NCBI GenBank assembly: GCA_026197195.1
Contig: JAPHUG010000451.1
Span: 1-6,109 of the forward strand
Direction of reading: 5' to 3'
Length of the DNA stretch: 6,109 nt
Source: Sedimenticola sp.
GTDB taxonomy: Bacteria > Pseudomonadota > Gammaproteobacteria > Chromatiales > Chromatiaceae
This document shows positions 1 through 6,109 of this stretch, piece after piece; position 1 is the stretch's first letter, and every line of letters starts with the position of its first letter. The position numbers and the translations under genes are program-made. The notes under the pieces were generated by a model. It was not told where the DNA came from. It saw only the letters and a list, made by a program, of their open reading frames with translations, and did no database searches.

Positions 1-961
1 AATGATGCTGACCTCGTCCCAGTTTGAATACACCAAAGAGCTGGAGAATCATTATCGCCAGCGGGTTGAAGAGATACTGGCCCCCATTCTTGGGGCGGAC
101 AGAGTACGGGCGCAGGTCTCTGCTGAAGTGGACTTTACCGTCACGGAGCAGACCTCTGAGCGATTTAATCCCGATCTGCCAGCGTTGCGCAGTGAACAGA
201 CAAATGAACAGCTCAGTCGGCTCTCCTCCGTTCAAGGTGTACCGGGTGCGCTGAGTAATCAGCCTCCTGCAGCGGGAAATGCACCTGAAGTGGCGGCCGA
301 CGGAACGGAAGGTGGTGCGGCGGGCTCGCCACTCAACAGCAGCAAGCGTGCTACACGCAATTACGAGCTGGATAAGACCATCAGTCATACACGGCTCGCC
401 AGTAATAAACTGCGGCGCCTGTCAGTGGCTGTTGTCGTAGATGACCTGATCACATTGGCAGAAGATGGAAGCAGCAGCCGACTGGAACGGACGCCTGAAG
501 AGATCAGTCGTATCACCCGCTTGGTTAAGGAGAGTATCGGTTTTAATGCGCAGCGTGGCGATAGCGTTGAGGTGATTAATTCCGCATTTATGGCGCCAGA
601 ACAACCTGAACCACTCCCTGAGTTGGCCATTTGGCAGCAACCCTGGGTCTGGGATGTGGCGAAACAGGCAGGAGGTGTCATACTTGTATTGATACTGATT
701 CTGTTCGTGCTTCGGCCTACCATGAAGAAACTGACCGAGCCCCCCGTGATTCATCAATTGACAGAAGGTGAAGAGGGCGGTTCCGCCGGTTCTCAATCAG
801 GTGGAGAGGGTGAGTCATTAGATGGTGAAGAAGATTCCATGATGCTCCCTGGCCCTGAAAAGTACGAAAACACACTGGAGGCAGCAAGACAGATGGTGCA
901 GGATGATCCAAAGCGTGTGGCACAGGTGATAAGAAGTTGGGTTTCTGATAATGCCAGCTGA
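1..961 (+). CDS. fliF: Flagellar MS-ring protein FliF, C-terminal part (5' end outside window)
   Basis: FliF forms the MS ring in the inner membrane, the platform for the rotor and for the export gate. About 319 codons are visible, reading in frame from base 2, against roughly 550-570 residues for a full FliF, so the N-terminal membrane segment and first ring domains are missing. The ATG at base 2 is probably internal. Numbered from there: ring-building segment at 9-55 (EEILAPILGADRVRAQVSAE), a linker with VPGALSNQPP at 80-89, the conserved NYELDKTISHT at 120-130, and LSVAVVVDD at 140-148. A transmembrane helix follows at about 222-238 (GGVILVLILILFVL), then an acidic, Gly-rich cytoplasmic linker at 255-283. 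The C-terminal FliG-binding tail is at 291-317 (ends VAQVIRSWVSDN). The stop overlaps the fliG start by 11 bp. Identification is firm from co-linear family motifs. Confidence 0.97.
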   Translation, partial: MMLTSSQFEYTKELENHYRQRVEEILAPILGADRVRAQVSAEVDFTVTEQTSERFNPDLPALRSEQTNEQLSRLSSVQGVPGALSNQPPAAGNAPEVAADGTEGGAAGSPLNSSKRATRNYELDKTISHTRLASNKLRRLSVAVVVDDLITLAEDGSSSRLERTPEEISRITRLVKESIGFNAQRGDSVEVINSAFMAPEQPEPLPELAIWQQPWVWDVAKQAGGVILVLILILFVLRPTMKKLTEPPVIHQLTEGEEGGSAGSQSGGEGESLDGEEDSMMLPGPEKYENTLEAARQMVQDDPKRVAQVIRSWVSDNAS

Positions 962-1964
962 AGAGCCGAAAAAAGTTTCCGGGGTTGAACGGGCCGCTAT
1001 TCTGATGCTCGCATTGGGAGAGAAGGATGCCGCCTCGATCCTGGCCCACATGGGGCCAAAAGAGGTTCAGGAGTTAGGCCTGGCCATGGCCAATATGCAC
1101 AAGGTCAGCACGAGCCAAATGGAGTCGGTGATGCACTCCTTTGTTGATACCCTGAGAACAGAAACCTCGCTGGGTGTTGATTCCGATGAATATATTCGCA
1201 ATGTGTTGACCAACGCCTTGGGAAAAGACAAGGCTGGTGGCGTCATTGACCGTATTCTGCTTGGTAGAAACAGTAAGGGGCTTGAGCAGCTCAAGTGGAT
1301 GGATCCACGGTCCATTGCTGAGCTGATCCGGCTGGAGCATCCCCAGATTATTGCTATTGTGATGTCGTTTCTGGATCCGGATCAGGCCGCTGAGGTGTTG
1401 TCAGAGTTTCCTGAGCGGGTTCGGCCTGACATTATTATGCGCATCTCCACCCTGGATGGTATTCAGCCCGCGGCCCTTCAGGAACTGGATGAGATTCTGG
1501 AGAAACAGTTTTCCGGCGCCTCGAATGTCAAATCTTCCAGTCTTGGCGGTATCAAAACCGCTGCCAATATACTCAACCTGATTGAAGGCAGTATAGAAAG
1601 CAATATCATGGAACACGTCATGAGTATCGATCAGGAGATCGCCCAGGAGATTCAGGACAATATGTTTGTCTTTGATAACCTGATCGATGTGGATGATCGC
1701 GGTATTCAGACCCTGCTCCGTGAAGTGGCGTCTGATCAACTGCTGCTGGCCTTACGTGGTGCCGATGAAGGGTTGAAAGAGAAGATCTTCAAGAATATGT
1801 CCAAGCGTGCGGCCGAGATGTTGCGTGATGATCTGGAAGCGGCCCCACCGGTACGTCTGAGCGATGTGGAAGCCGCCCAGAAAGAGATCCTGACAGTCGC
1901 TCGACGCCTTGCCGATGCCGGCGAGATCATGCTTGGAGGTGGCGGTGGAGAAGAATTCGTCTAA
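951..1964 (+). CDS. fliG: Flagellar motor switch protein FliG
   Basis: FliG is the rotor protein that binds the MS ring through its N-terminal domain and meets the MotA stator through its C-terminal domain, so it generates torque and takes part in switching. At 337 aa it has the family length (E. coli 331). Visible marks are the N-terminal GVERAAILMLALGE at 11-24, the middle-domain EHPQ motif at 129-132 that contacts FliM, and the MFVF motif at 238-241 in the C-terminal half. By comparison with E. coli, the charged torque residues K264, R281, D288, D289 and R297 correspond here to R269, R286, D293, D294 and R302, so all charges are kept. The tail holds five consecutive glycines (329-333) before EEFV. 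The ATG lies 11 bp inside fliF and has no strong Shine-Dalgarno, so translation is probably coupled to fliF. No truncation or frameshift is seen. Confidence 0.98.
   Translation: MPAEEPKKVSGVERAAILMLALGEKDAASILAHMGPKEVQELGLAMANMHKVSTSQMESVMHSFVDTLRTETSLGVDSDEYIRNVLTNALGKDKAGGVIDRILLGRNSKGLEQLKWMDPRSIAELIRLEHPQIIAIVMSFLDPDQAAEVLSEFPERVRPDIIMRISTLDGIQPAALQELDEILEKQFSGASNVKSSSLGGIKTAANILNLIEGSIESNIMEHVMSIDQEIAQEIQDNMFVFDNLIDVDDRGIQTLLREVASDQLLLALRGADEGLKEKIFKNMSKRAAEMLRDDLEAAPPVRLSDVEAAQKEILTVARRLADAGEIMLGGGGGEEFV
1935..1939 (+). promoter_or_regulatory. Ribosome binding site for fliH (supports GTG start at 1945)
   Basis: GGAGG lies inside the last codons of fliG, 5 nt before a GTG at 1945. This spacing is typical of a Shine-Dalgarno site. 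The upstream in-frame ATG at 1909 has no comparable motif, so this site is the main reason for choosing the GTG start of fliH. Part of the motif also encodes the glycine run at the FliG C-terminus, so its match could be partly fortuitous. Confidence 0.6.
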
Positions 1965-2637
1965 GATCCTCTCGGGTGCCGAAACCGGTGACGCCCAGCA
2001 GTGGGTCCCCCCCAGCATGGGTGAGAAAAGTGATGCAGGGGTGGTTAAAAAGCGCCAGTCAGGCAGCATGCTGACAGCAGAAGAGCTGGAGCAGCTTCAG
2101 AAAGAGGCCTACGACGAGGGCTTTGAGCTGGGCAAAAAGGAGGGTTTCTCCTATGGCCACAAGGAAGCGCTGGCACAGGGTCAACAGAAACTTGAGGGTG
2201 TCATTAGCCAGGTCGAAGCCTTGATGTCTACGCTGGATCAACCGCTCAATCAACTGGATGAACAGGTTGAACGAGAGCTGGTTGAGCTGGTGATCTCTAT
2301 GGTACGGCAACTGGTCCGGCGTGAGATAAAAATGGAGCCGAGTCATATTATCGGCATCGTTAGAGAGTCGCTCTCAATATTACCGGTCTCTTCTCGTCAT
2401 ATACGTGTTCAGCTGCATCCGGAAGATGCCCAGCTGGTACGCTCTGTTTATGACATGAGTGATAAAGAACAGGGCTGGAAGATCATAGAGGACCCCGTTC
2501 TGGCTCGCGGTGGTTGCCGTGTTATCACTGAAACCTCACAGATTGATGCCACATTGGAATCCCGTCTAGCCGCCATGATTGCCCGTATTATGGGTGGCGA
2601 AAGAGATGAAGATGCAACTGAGCAGGGTGATTCCTGA
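1945..2637 (+). CDS. fliH: Flagellar assembly protein FliH (ATPase regulator)
   Basis: FliH binds the export ATPase FliI as a dimer, holds it at the export gate and C-ring, and restrains its activity. It is related to the peripheral stalk of F/V-type ATPases. With the GTG start it has 230 aa, a usual FliH length. GTG is preferred because of GGAGG 5 nt upstream and because the resulting N-terminus ([20 protein letters not shown]) resembles the conserved FliH N-terminus with its W-x-PP. The alternative ATG at 1909 would give 242 aa. A helical GxxxG series is at 59-79, a long helix with charged heptads at about 85-130, and a C-terminal FliI-binding domain from about 135. That domain carries [13 protein letters not shown] (153-165) and the family signature [13 protein letters not shown] (183-195), followed by IDATLESRL (200-208). 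It overlaps fliG by 20 bp, and its stop shares a base with the fliI start. Confidence 0.92.
   Translation: MEKNSSKILSGAETGDAQQWVPPSMGEKSDAGVVKKRQSGSMLTAEELEQLQKEAYDEGFELGKKEGFSYGHKEALAQGQQKLEGVISQVEALMSTLDQPLNQLDEQVERELVELVISMVRQLVRREIKMEPSHIIGIVRESLSILPVSSRHIRVQLHPEDAQLVRSVYDMSDKEQGWKIIEDPVLARGGCRVITETSQIDATLESRLAAMIARIMGGERDEDATEQGDS
2624..2630 (+). promoter_or_regulatory. Ribosome binding site for fliI
   Basis: AGGGTGA within the end of fliH lies 6 nt before the fliI ATG at 2637, a good near-match to the AGGAGGTGA anti-16S consensus. The TGATG stop-start overlap directly downstream suggests that ribosomes finishing fliH can also re-initiate on fliI. Confidence 0.6.
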
Positions 2638-3986
2638 TGCCTCTGCCTGCCTCTGATCGCACTGGAATATGGGTCGATCGACTCAAACACTGTCATGATC
2701 GCGTCGGCGAAAGCCGCGGGTTGGTGGTGGAAGGTAAAATCACACGCATGATCGGACTGACACTGGAGGCTGTAGGTTGTCGTGCGGCGATTGGCGGGCA
2801 GTGTGATGTGATCAGTAGTAATGGCGAGCGAATCGAATCAGAAGTGGTTGGTTTTGCGGGTGAAAGTCTCTATCTGATGCCGACAGGGGATATCCGGGGA
2901 TTGGAGCAAGATGCGCGGGTGGTCCCCACTGGTAGGGTCTGTGAGGCGATCGTAGGCGATCATCTACTGGGTCGTGTTTTGGATGGCGCAGGCCGGCCGC
3001 TGGATGGAAAAGGGCGGTTGCATGCCATAGAGCGTCGGCCCCTGACCGGTAAGGTATTCAACCCGCTGACCCGAACCCCCATCCGCAAGCAATTGGATGT
3101 GGGGGTGCGAGCCATTAATGCCCTGCTAACCGTGGGACGGGGGCAGCGCCTGGGTCTGTTCGCGGGTTCCGGTGTGGGTAAGAGTGTGCTGCTGGGCATG
3201 ATGACCAAGTACACCGATGCCGATATTACTGTAGTCGGTCTGATTGGTGAGCGTGGCCGAGAGGTGAAGGAGTTTGTTGAAAACATCCTTGGTGACGAAG
3301 GTATGGCGCGTGCTGTGGTGGTGGCCGTACCGGCAGATAACACCCCTTTACGACGGATGCATGGCGCCATGTTGGCCACCAGTATTGCCGAACACTTCAG
3401 AGATCAGGGTAAGCATGTTTTACTGCTGATGGATTCTCTAACCCGTTATGCCCAGGCGCAGCGGGAGATCGCACTGGCCATTAATGAACCACCTGCTACC
3501 AAAGGTTATCCGCCTTCGGTGTTTGCCAAACTGCCGCAACTGGTCGAACGAGCCGGCAATGGTGATAAGGGTGGTGGCTCTATTACCGCTTTCTATACCG
3601 TTCTGGCAGAGGGTGATGATCAGAACGACCCCATTGCCGATGCCGCCCGAGCCATTCTGGATGGACATATCGTGTTGTCCCGTCGTCTGGCTGAGAGTGG
3701 GCACTATCCGGCCATCGATATAGAGGCCTCGATCAGCCGGGCGATGAACGATATTACCAGCAAGGATCATCAGGACGCTGCCCGGGCGTTCAAGCAGCTA
3801 TACTCGATGTATAGACAAAACCAGGATCTCATTAATGTTGGGGCCTACGAGCCGGGTACGGATGAGCGAATTGATGCGGCAATACAAGCAATTCCTGAGC
3901 TTGAACGGTTCTTGCATCAGGATATGAATACCCCTGTTTCCCAGGAAGCGAGTCTGGCTGAATTGACAGCGCTTTTTTCAGGGTAA
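2637..3986 (+). CDS. fliI: Flagellum-specific export ATPase FliI
   Basis: FliI is the hexameric ATPase at the base of the flagellar type III export apparatus. It hydrolyses ATP to help load and unfold substrates together with FliH and FliJ. At 449 aa it matches the family (Salmonella 456). It has an N-terminal beta-barrel domain (about 25-100), then the RecA-like catalytic core with Walker A loop AGSGVGKS at 176-183 (K182). The catalytic glutamate is E205 in [10 protein letters not shown], equivalent to Salmonella E211, and Walker B is VLLLMD at 261-266, followed by [13 protein letters not shown]. The type III ATPase signature [11 protein letters not shown] is at 358-368. The C-terminal helical domain from about 375 contains the segment that meets FliJ. 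The start is fixed by the TGATG overlap with fliH and a good ribosome binding site. All catalytic residues are intact. Confidence 0.98.
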   Translation: MPLPASDRTGIWVDRLKHCHDRVGESRGLVVEGKITRMIGLTLEAVGCRAAIGGQCDVISSNGERIESEVVGFAGESLYLMPTGDIRGLEQDARVVPTGRVCEAIVGDHLLGRVLDGAGRPLDGKGRLHAIERRPLTGKVFNPLTRTPIRKQLDVGVRAINALLTVGRGQRLGLFAGSGVGKSVLLGMMTKYTDADITVVGLIGERGREVKEFVENILGDEGMARAVVVAVPADNTPLRRMHGAMLATSIAEHFRDQGKHVLLLMDSLTRYAQAQREIALAINEPPATKGYPPSVFAKLPQLVERAGNGDKGGGSITAFYTVLAEGDDQNDPIADAARAILDGHIVLSRRLAESGHYPAIDIEASISRAMNDITSKDHQDAARAFKQLYSMYRQNQDLINVGAYEPGTDERIDAAIQAIPELERFLHQDMNTPVSQEASLAELTALFSG

Positions 3987-4003
3987 GCGTGTAATAATAA
4001 ACG

Positions 4004-4018
4004 AGCCTTGATAAGGCT
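4004..4018 (+). promoter_or_regulatory. Small perfect hairpin in the fliI-fliJ spacer
   Basis: AGCCTT-GAT-AAGGCT forms a 6-bp perfect stem with a 3-nt loop, inside the only true gap of the plus-strand unit (3987-4037). It ends 5 nt before the fliJ Shine-Dalgarno. No run of T follows, so it does not look like an intrinsic terminator. A role in fliJ translation or in mRNA processing is possible but is inference; a chance inverted repeat of this size is not rare. Confidence 0.35.
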
Positions 4019-4023
4019 GCGTC

Positions 4024-4030
4024 GGAGGAG
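4024..4030 (+). promoter_or_regulatory. Strong ribosome binding site for fliJ
   Basis: GGAGGAG lies 7 nt before the fliJ ATG at 4038. A second ATG directly after the motif, at 4031, is too close and is in another frame. The site decides the fliJ start, and it is the best Shine-Dalgarno in the plus-strand unit. This fits independent initiation for a gene not overlapping its upstream neighbour. Confidence 0.8.
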
Positions 4031-4037
4031 ATGAAGT

Positions 4038-4472
4038 ATGGTTCCCTCAAAGAGGTTCCAGCCAGTAAAGCGAGTTGCCGAGTCGAGGGAGAACGATGCG
4101 GCGCGGGAGTTAGGTCATTCTCAGAAGCGCATGCGGGACCAGGAAGCAAAACTGGAAGATTTGAAGCGTTATCACCAGGAGTATCTGGAACGATTTGAAA
4201 GTACCGCCAGGCAAGGAATGCCGGCCAGTCAGATGCAAGAGTACCGGGTATTTCTTGAAAAGCTGGACACGGCCATCAAAGAGCAGGAAAAGGTGGTTCT
4301 GGCGAGCAAGAGTGAGTGTGTGACCCGTAAAGAGCAGTGGCAACAAAAGCGGGTCAGAACACAGGCCTTGGGTAAGGTGATGGATCGTTTTAAATCAGCC
4401 GAGTTAAAGGTAAAAGAGAAACGCGAGCAAGATGAGTCGGACGACCGGAGTCAGCGGGGATCGCGAGACTAA
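4038..4472 (+). CDS. fliJ: Flagellar export protein FliJ
   Basis: FliJ is a small antiparallel coiled-coil protein in the centre of the FliI ring, comparable to the gamma subunit of F1-ATPase. It couples ATPase action to the export gate protein FlhA and recycles chaperones. The 144 aa fit the family (about 140-150). The N-terminus RFQPVKRVAESRENDAAREL (6-25) is the typical FliJ opening. Two long charged helices span about 12-58 and 64-128, with a short turn at GMPASQ (60-65) between them. EYRVFLEKLDTAI (68-80) is the usual second-helix start. The tail from 127 is almost entirely charged or polar (KREQDESDDRSQRGSRD). It is separated from fliI by 51 bp and ends 6 bp from the convergent FlhB-domain gene. 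Low sequence conservation is normal in this family; position after fliI makes the call secure. Confidence 0.93.
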   Translation: MVPSKRFQPVKRVAESRENDAARELGHSQKRMRDQEAKLEDLKRYHQEYLERFESTARQGMPASQMQEYRVFLEKLDTAIKEQEKVVLASKSECVTRKEQWQQKRVRTQALGKVMDRFKSAELKVKEKREQDESDDRSQRGSRD

Positions 4473-4478
4473 CCGCTT

Positions 4479-4775
4479 CTACTCAGACTCTTCTCGAAAT
4501 CCGGGAGGCCGCTTTCCGGATACCAGGTAGGCAAAGGCAATCACTTCAGCTATTGCGCGGTAGAGTGTTTCTGGAATCTCATCACCCAGCGGTATCTGTG
4601 ACAGGATCGCTGCAAGTTGTGGATCATTTTCCAGCGGTATGCCGTGCTCTTTTGCAATAGCAAAAATCTGTTCTGCAATTTTTCCTTCGCCTTTGGCGGT
4701 AATGCGAGGGGCGTTGTCACCATCATAGAGTAGGGCGACGGCCACACCGGGTGCCTGATCATAGGTCTCGCTCAT
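4479..4775 (-). CDS. Stand-alone FlhB cytoplasmic-domain protein (FlhB2/FlhX/YlqH type)
   Basis: This 98-aa protein matches the cytoplasmic C-terminal domain of the FlhB/YscU export switch. It has VAVALLYDG at 11-19, APRITAKGEG at 22-31, EHGIPLENDPQLA at 43-55, and GDEIPETLYRAIAEVIAF at 64-81. It has no transmembrane segments and begins about where the domain would start after autocleavage: the NPTH cleavage motif is absent and the start corresponds to residues just behind it. It is therefore not the full FlhB, which should be encoded elsewhere. Similar orphans are known, such as YlqH of Bacillus subtilis and HP1575 (FlhX) of Helicobacter pylori, the latter shown to substitute for a deleted FlhB C-terminal domain. 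The start overlaps the FliK-like stop as ATGA, so the two are probably translated together and cytoplasmic. A GGATGA at 4782-4787 could serve as ribosome binding site. Confidence 0.9.
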   Translation of the reverse strand: MSETYDQAPGVAVALLYDGDNAPRITAKGEGKIAEQIFAIAKEHGIPLENDPQLAAILSQIPLGDEIPETLYRAIAEVIAFAYLVSGKRPPGFREESE

Positions 4776-6073
4776 GCCTTTTCATCCAGTAGCGGGAAGG
4801 GAGGGATGGGTAGATCATCTGTTTGTCTGGCTTTCCCCTGTCGGGCAGAGAGTCGGCCGATAGTAAGGCCCGCTTTCTCAAGGGCTTCACTTAATTTTGG
4901 TAGAGCCGACTCCAGCCGTGCGACACCTTCAGCACGCTCTGCGGTGAAGTGACTTGAGATGATGTCACCCTCCAGGTTGATTTTGGCACTGATAGGGCCG
5001 GCAGGTGGGATATCAAAGTTTAGAACGACTGACCAACGTACTGCTGTCGGATCAGATGGACTCACTTCTTTCTCGAATCGGATGAAGAAATTATCGTGGC
5101 CCTCCGGATGTGGAATGGGCAGTTCGAACTGCCAGGCCTGCCGTAGATTGGAATCGTCCTGTGGTAAAGAAGCCAATTGGTGCAGCTGTATTCTGGCCAG
5201 CGTCCCGTCACTCAGCTGTTGTAGCTCAGCAAATAATCGTGCCGCCATCAACTGTAAGGTAGTGGCTGTGTCCGCCGCCCTGACGGCGACTGGATCACCC
5301 GCTATCGGGCTTGAGGCAACCAACGGTTGTAGCTCCGCCAGTAAACGAAGCAGACTGGCTTTAAAGTCTGTCCCGACCGCATGTCCTCCTGCTAATTGTG
5401 ATTCCAGAAACAAACCGGAGTGTTCAAATGCTTGGCGAATGGCCGTGGCAGTGACAGGGCTGTTTCCAGTGCTCACCTGATTGATCAGTTGGTGAATCTG
5501 TTGTGCCAGACTACCGGGAAGTTTATTAGCTGATGGAGCACCAGGCGGGTTAGCTGTGCTCTGCAGAAGGCTGGTCAGGGTTTGTAGATTTCGATCCAGT
5601 GGATTGTTTGAAATGTTTTGTGGCTTTTGAGCTTGTCCTGTGTGAGCCGCAAGCTGCTGAATAATCTGATTCAGTAGCTGTGCAACCTTGCTACCCTCCA
5701 GTGATGGTGCAGTTGTGGTTGTATTGAGTGAACTAAGGGAGTCGAGTAACTGGTGAATGGGAAGCTGCTGCGGCAGAATGCGTTTTAAGGCCAGTGCCTG
5801 AACGGTATCCGGCGTCATGTTCCGAATCAGCTGCAGTTCTGGTGCGCTGCCCCCTTTAACCACATTCAAGGCTAGCTGTTGCCCAATCTCCAGTTTTACG
5901 CCGGTCTCGACCGGCAGTTTCATGCCGCCAATATCTATCTGTGCCACGCCATTGGTGGTGGGTTTTATCACCTGCGCGGTCACAACCTGTCCGGAACGCA
6001 GCTGGCTAAGCGTTTCGGTACGGGTCTGTTCAATAAACAGACGGGGATTGTTGAGCGGGTCCGTGATTTGCAT
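4772..6073 (-). CDS. FliK-like protein with C-terminal hook-length-control domain
   Basis: The 433-aa protein falls in the FliK size range (Salmonella 405). Residues 25-83 look like a small beta-barrel (LRSGQVVTAQVI, then VAQIDIGGMKLPVET and GQQLALNVV), seen in FliK-like paralogues. Residues 87-300 are rich in Gln, Leu and Ala and probably helical, with Pro/Ser/Thr linkers (115-125, 172-186). The C-terminal domain at about 313-411 resembles the FliK hook-length-control domain: FELPIPHPEG, then WSVVLNFDIPPAGPISAKI, then ARLESALPKLSEALEKAGL. It lacks the HPxxLG-type motif of hook-ruler FliK (IPPAGPI stands in its place), so it may be a paralogue rather than the true ruler. The start is the first ATG after an in-frame TGA 27 nt upstream; no good Shine-Dalgarno is visible. 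In known systems this domain contacts the FlhB C-terminal domain, which the next gene encodes. Confidence 0.85.
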   Translation of the reverse strand: MQITDPLNNPRLFIEQTRTETLSQLRSGQVVTAQVIKPTTNGVAQIDIGGMKLPVETGVKLEIGQQLALNVVKGGSAPELQLIRNMTPDTVQALALKRILPQQLPIHQLLDSLSSLNTTTTAPSLEGSKVAQLLNQIIQQLAAHTGQAQKPQNISNNPLDRNLQTLTSLLQSTANPPGAPSANKLPGSLAQQIHQLINQVSTGNSPVTATAIRQAFEHSGLFLESQLAGGHAVGTDFKASLLRLLAELQPLVASSPIAGDPVAVRAADTATTLQLMAARLFAELQQLSDGTLARIQLHQLASLPQDDSNLRQAWQFELPIPHPEGHDNFFIRFEKEVSPSDPTAVRWSVVLNFDIPPAGPISAKINLEGDIISSHFTAERAEGVARLESALPKLSEALEKAGLTIGRLSARQGKARQTDDLPIPPFPLLDEKA

Positions 6074-6109
6074 GGTAATGTTAGGTATAAAGGTCTGATC
6101 TCATTTTAG
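6074..6109 (-). other. Short leader of the FliK-like gene at the window edge
   Basis: These 36 bp precede the FliK-like start on the minus strand. They contain an in-frame TGA (third codon of the stretch), an AT-rich TTTATA, and no clear Shine-Dalgarno. Any promoter of the minus-strand pair would lie here or beyond the right edge; too little is visible to call one. Confidence 0.3.

Noticed and set aside
918..934. TGGCAC at 918-923 as the -24 element of a sigma-54 promoter before fliG
   Set aside because: The expected -12 element (TTGC) is absent at the right distance (ATAAG there), and the site sits within coding sequence inside a tightly overlapping unit.
2960..3379. Minus-strand open frame of 139 codons opposite fliI
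   Set aside because: It is antisense to the conserved catalytic core of FliI and is Arg/Pro/Ser-rich without any recognisable motif; explained by codon use of fliI.
3963..3997. Perfect TTGACA at 3963-3968 with TAATAA at 3992-3997 as a sigma-70 promoter for fliJ
   Set aside because: The spacing between the boxes is 23 nt, well beyond the usual 16-18, and TTGACA lies in conserved coding sequence of fliI.
4499..4521. Inverted repeat ATCCGG/CCGGAT as terminator of the plus-strand unit
   Set aside because: The loop is 11 nt, no T tract follows, and it is inside the coding end of the FlhB-like gene.
4479..4775. Truncated or pseudogene copy of full-length flhB
   Set aside because: The domain is complete with its own ATG, the overlap with the upstream gene is the usual ATGA, and stand-alone FlhB domains of this size are a known family.
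4959..5480. Plus-strand open frame of 173 codons opposite the FliK-like gene
   Set aside because: It lies wholly antisense to a gene with recognisable domains, is rich in Ser/Cys as antisense frames often are, and has no family resemblance.

Overview
The window is a block of flagellar export and motor genes from a Gram-negative bacterium. The gene order fliF-fliG-fliH-fliI-fliJ and the look of the proteins point to Gammaproteobacteria, possibly a Chromatiales-like or sulfur-oxidiser relative. That placement is inference from sequence feel only; no species-level marker is present.

Plus strand, 1-4472: the 3' part of fliF (MS ring) runs in from the left edge. Complete fliG (rotor switch), fliH (ATPase stator and regulator), fliI (export ATPase) and fliJ (central stalk of the ATPase) follow. 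The genes are tightly packed: fliF/fliG overlap by 11 bp, fliG/fliH by about 20 bp (if the GTG start is right), and fliH/fliI share one base in TGATG. Only fliI/fliJ are separated, by 51 bp that hold a small perfect hairpin and a strong ribosome binding site. This looks like one polycistronic unit whose promoter lies upstream of the window.

Minus strand, 6073-4479: a convergent two-gene unit encodes a FliK-like protein (433 aa) followed, with a 4-bp ATGA overlap, by a 98-aa stand-alone copy of the FlhB cytoplasmic C-terminal domain. The last gene ends 6 bp from the end of fliJ. In many gammaproteobacteria fliK and fliL would follow fliJ in the same direction, so the inverted pair interrupts the usual order at this point.

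Function: FliF/FliG form the base and rotor. FliH, FliI and FliJ deliver and energise substrates at the export gate. FliK and the FlhB C-terminal domain are the two partners of the substrate-specificity switch in known flagella, so the minus-strand pair plausibly acts on the same export apparatus. No RNA genes, mobile elements, CRISPR arrays or long repeats were seen. Most of the window is ordinary flagellar core; the FliK-like/FlhB-domain pair is the only part that merits real attention, and related pairs are already known in other bacteria.
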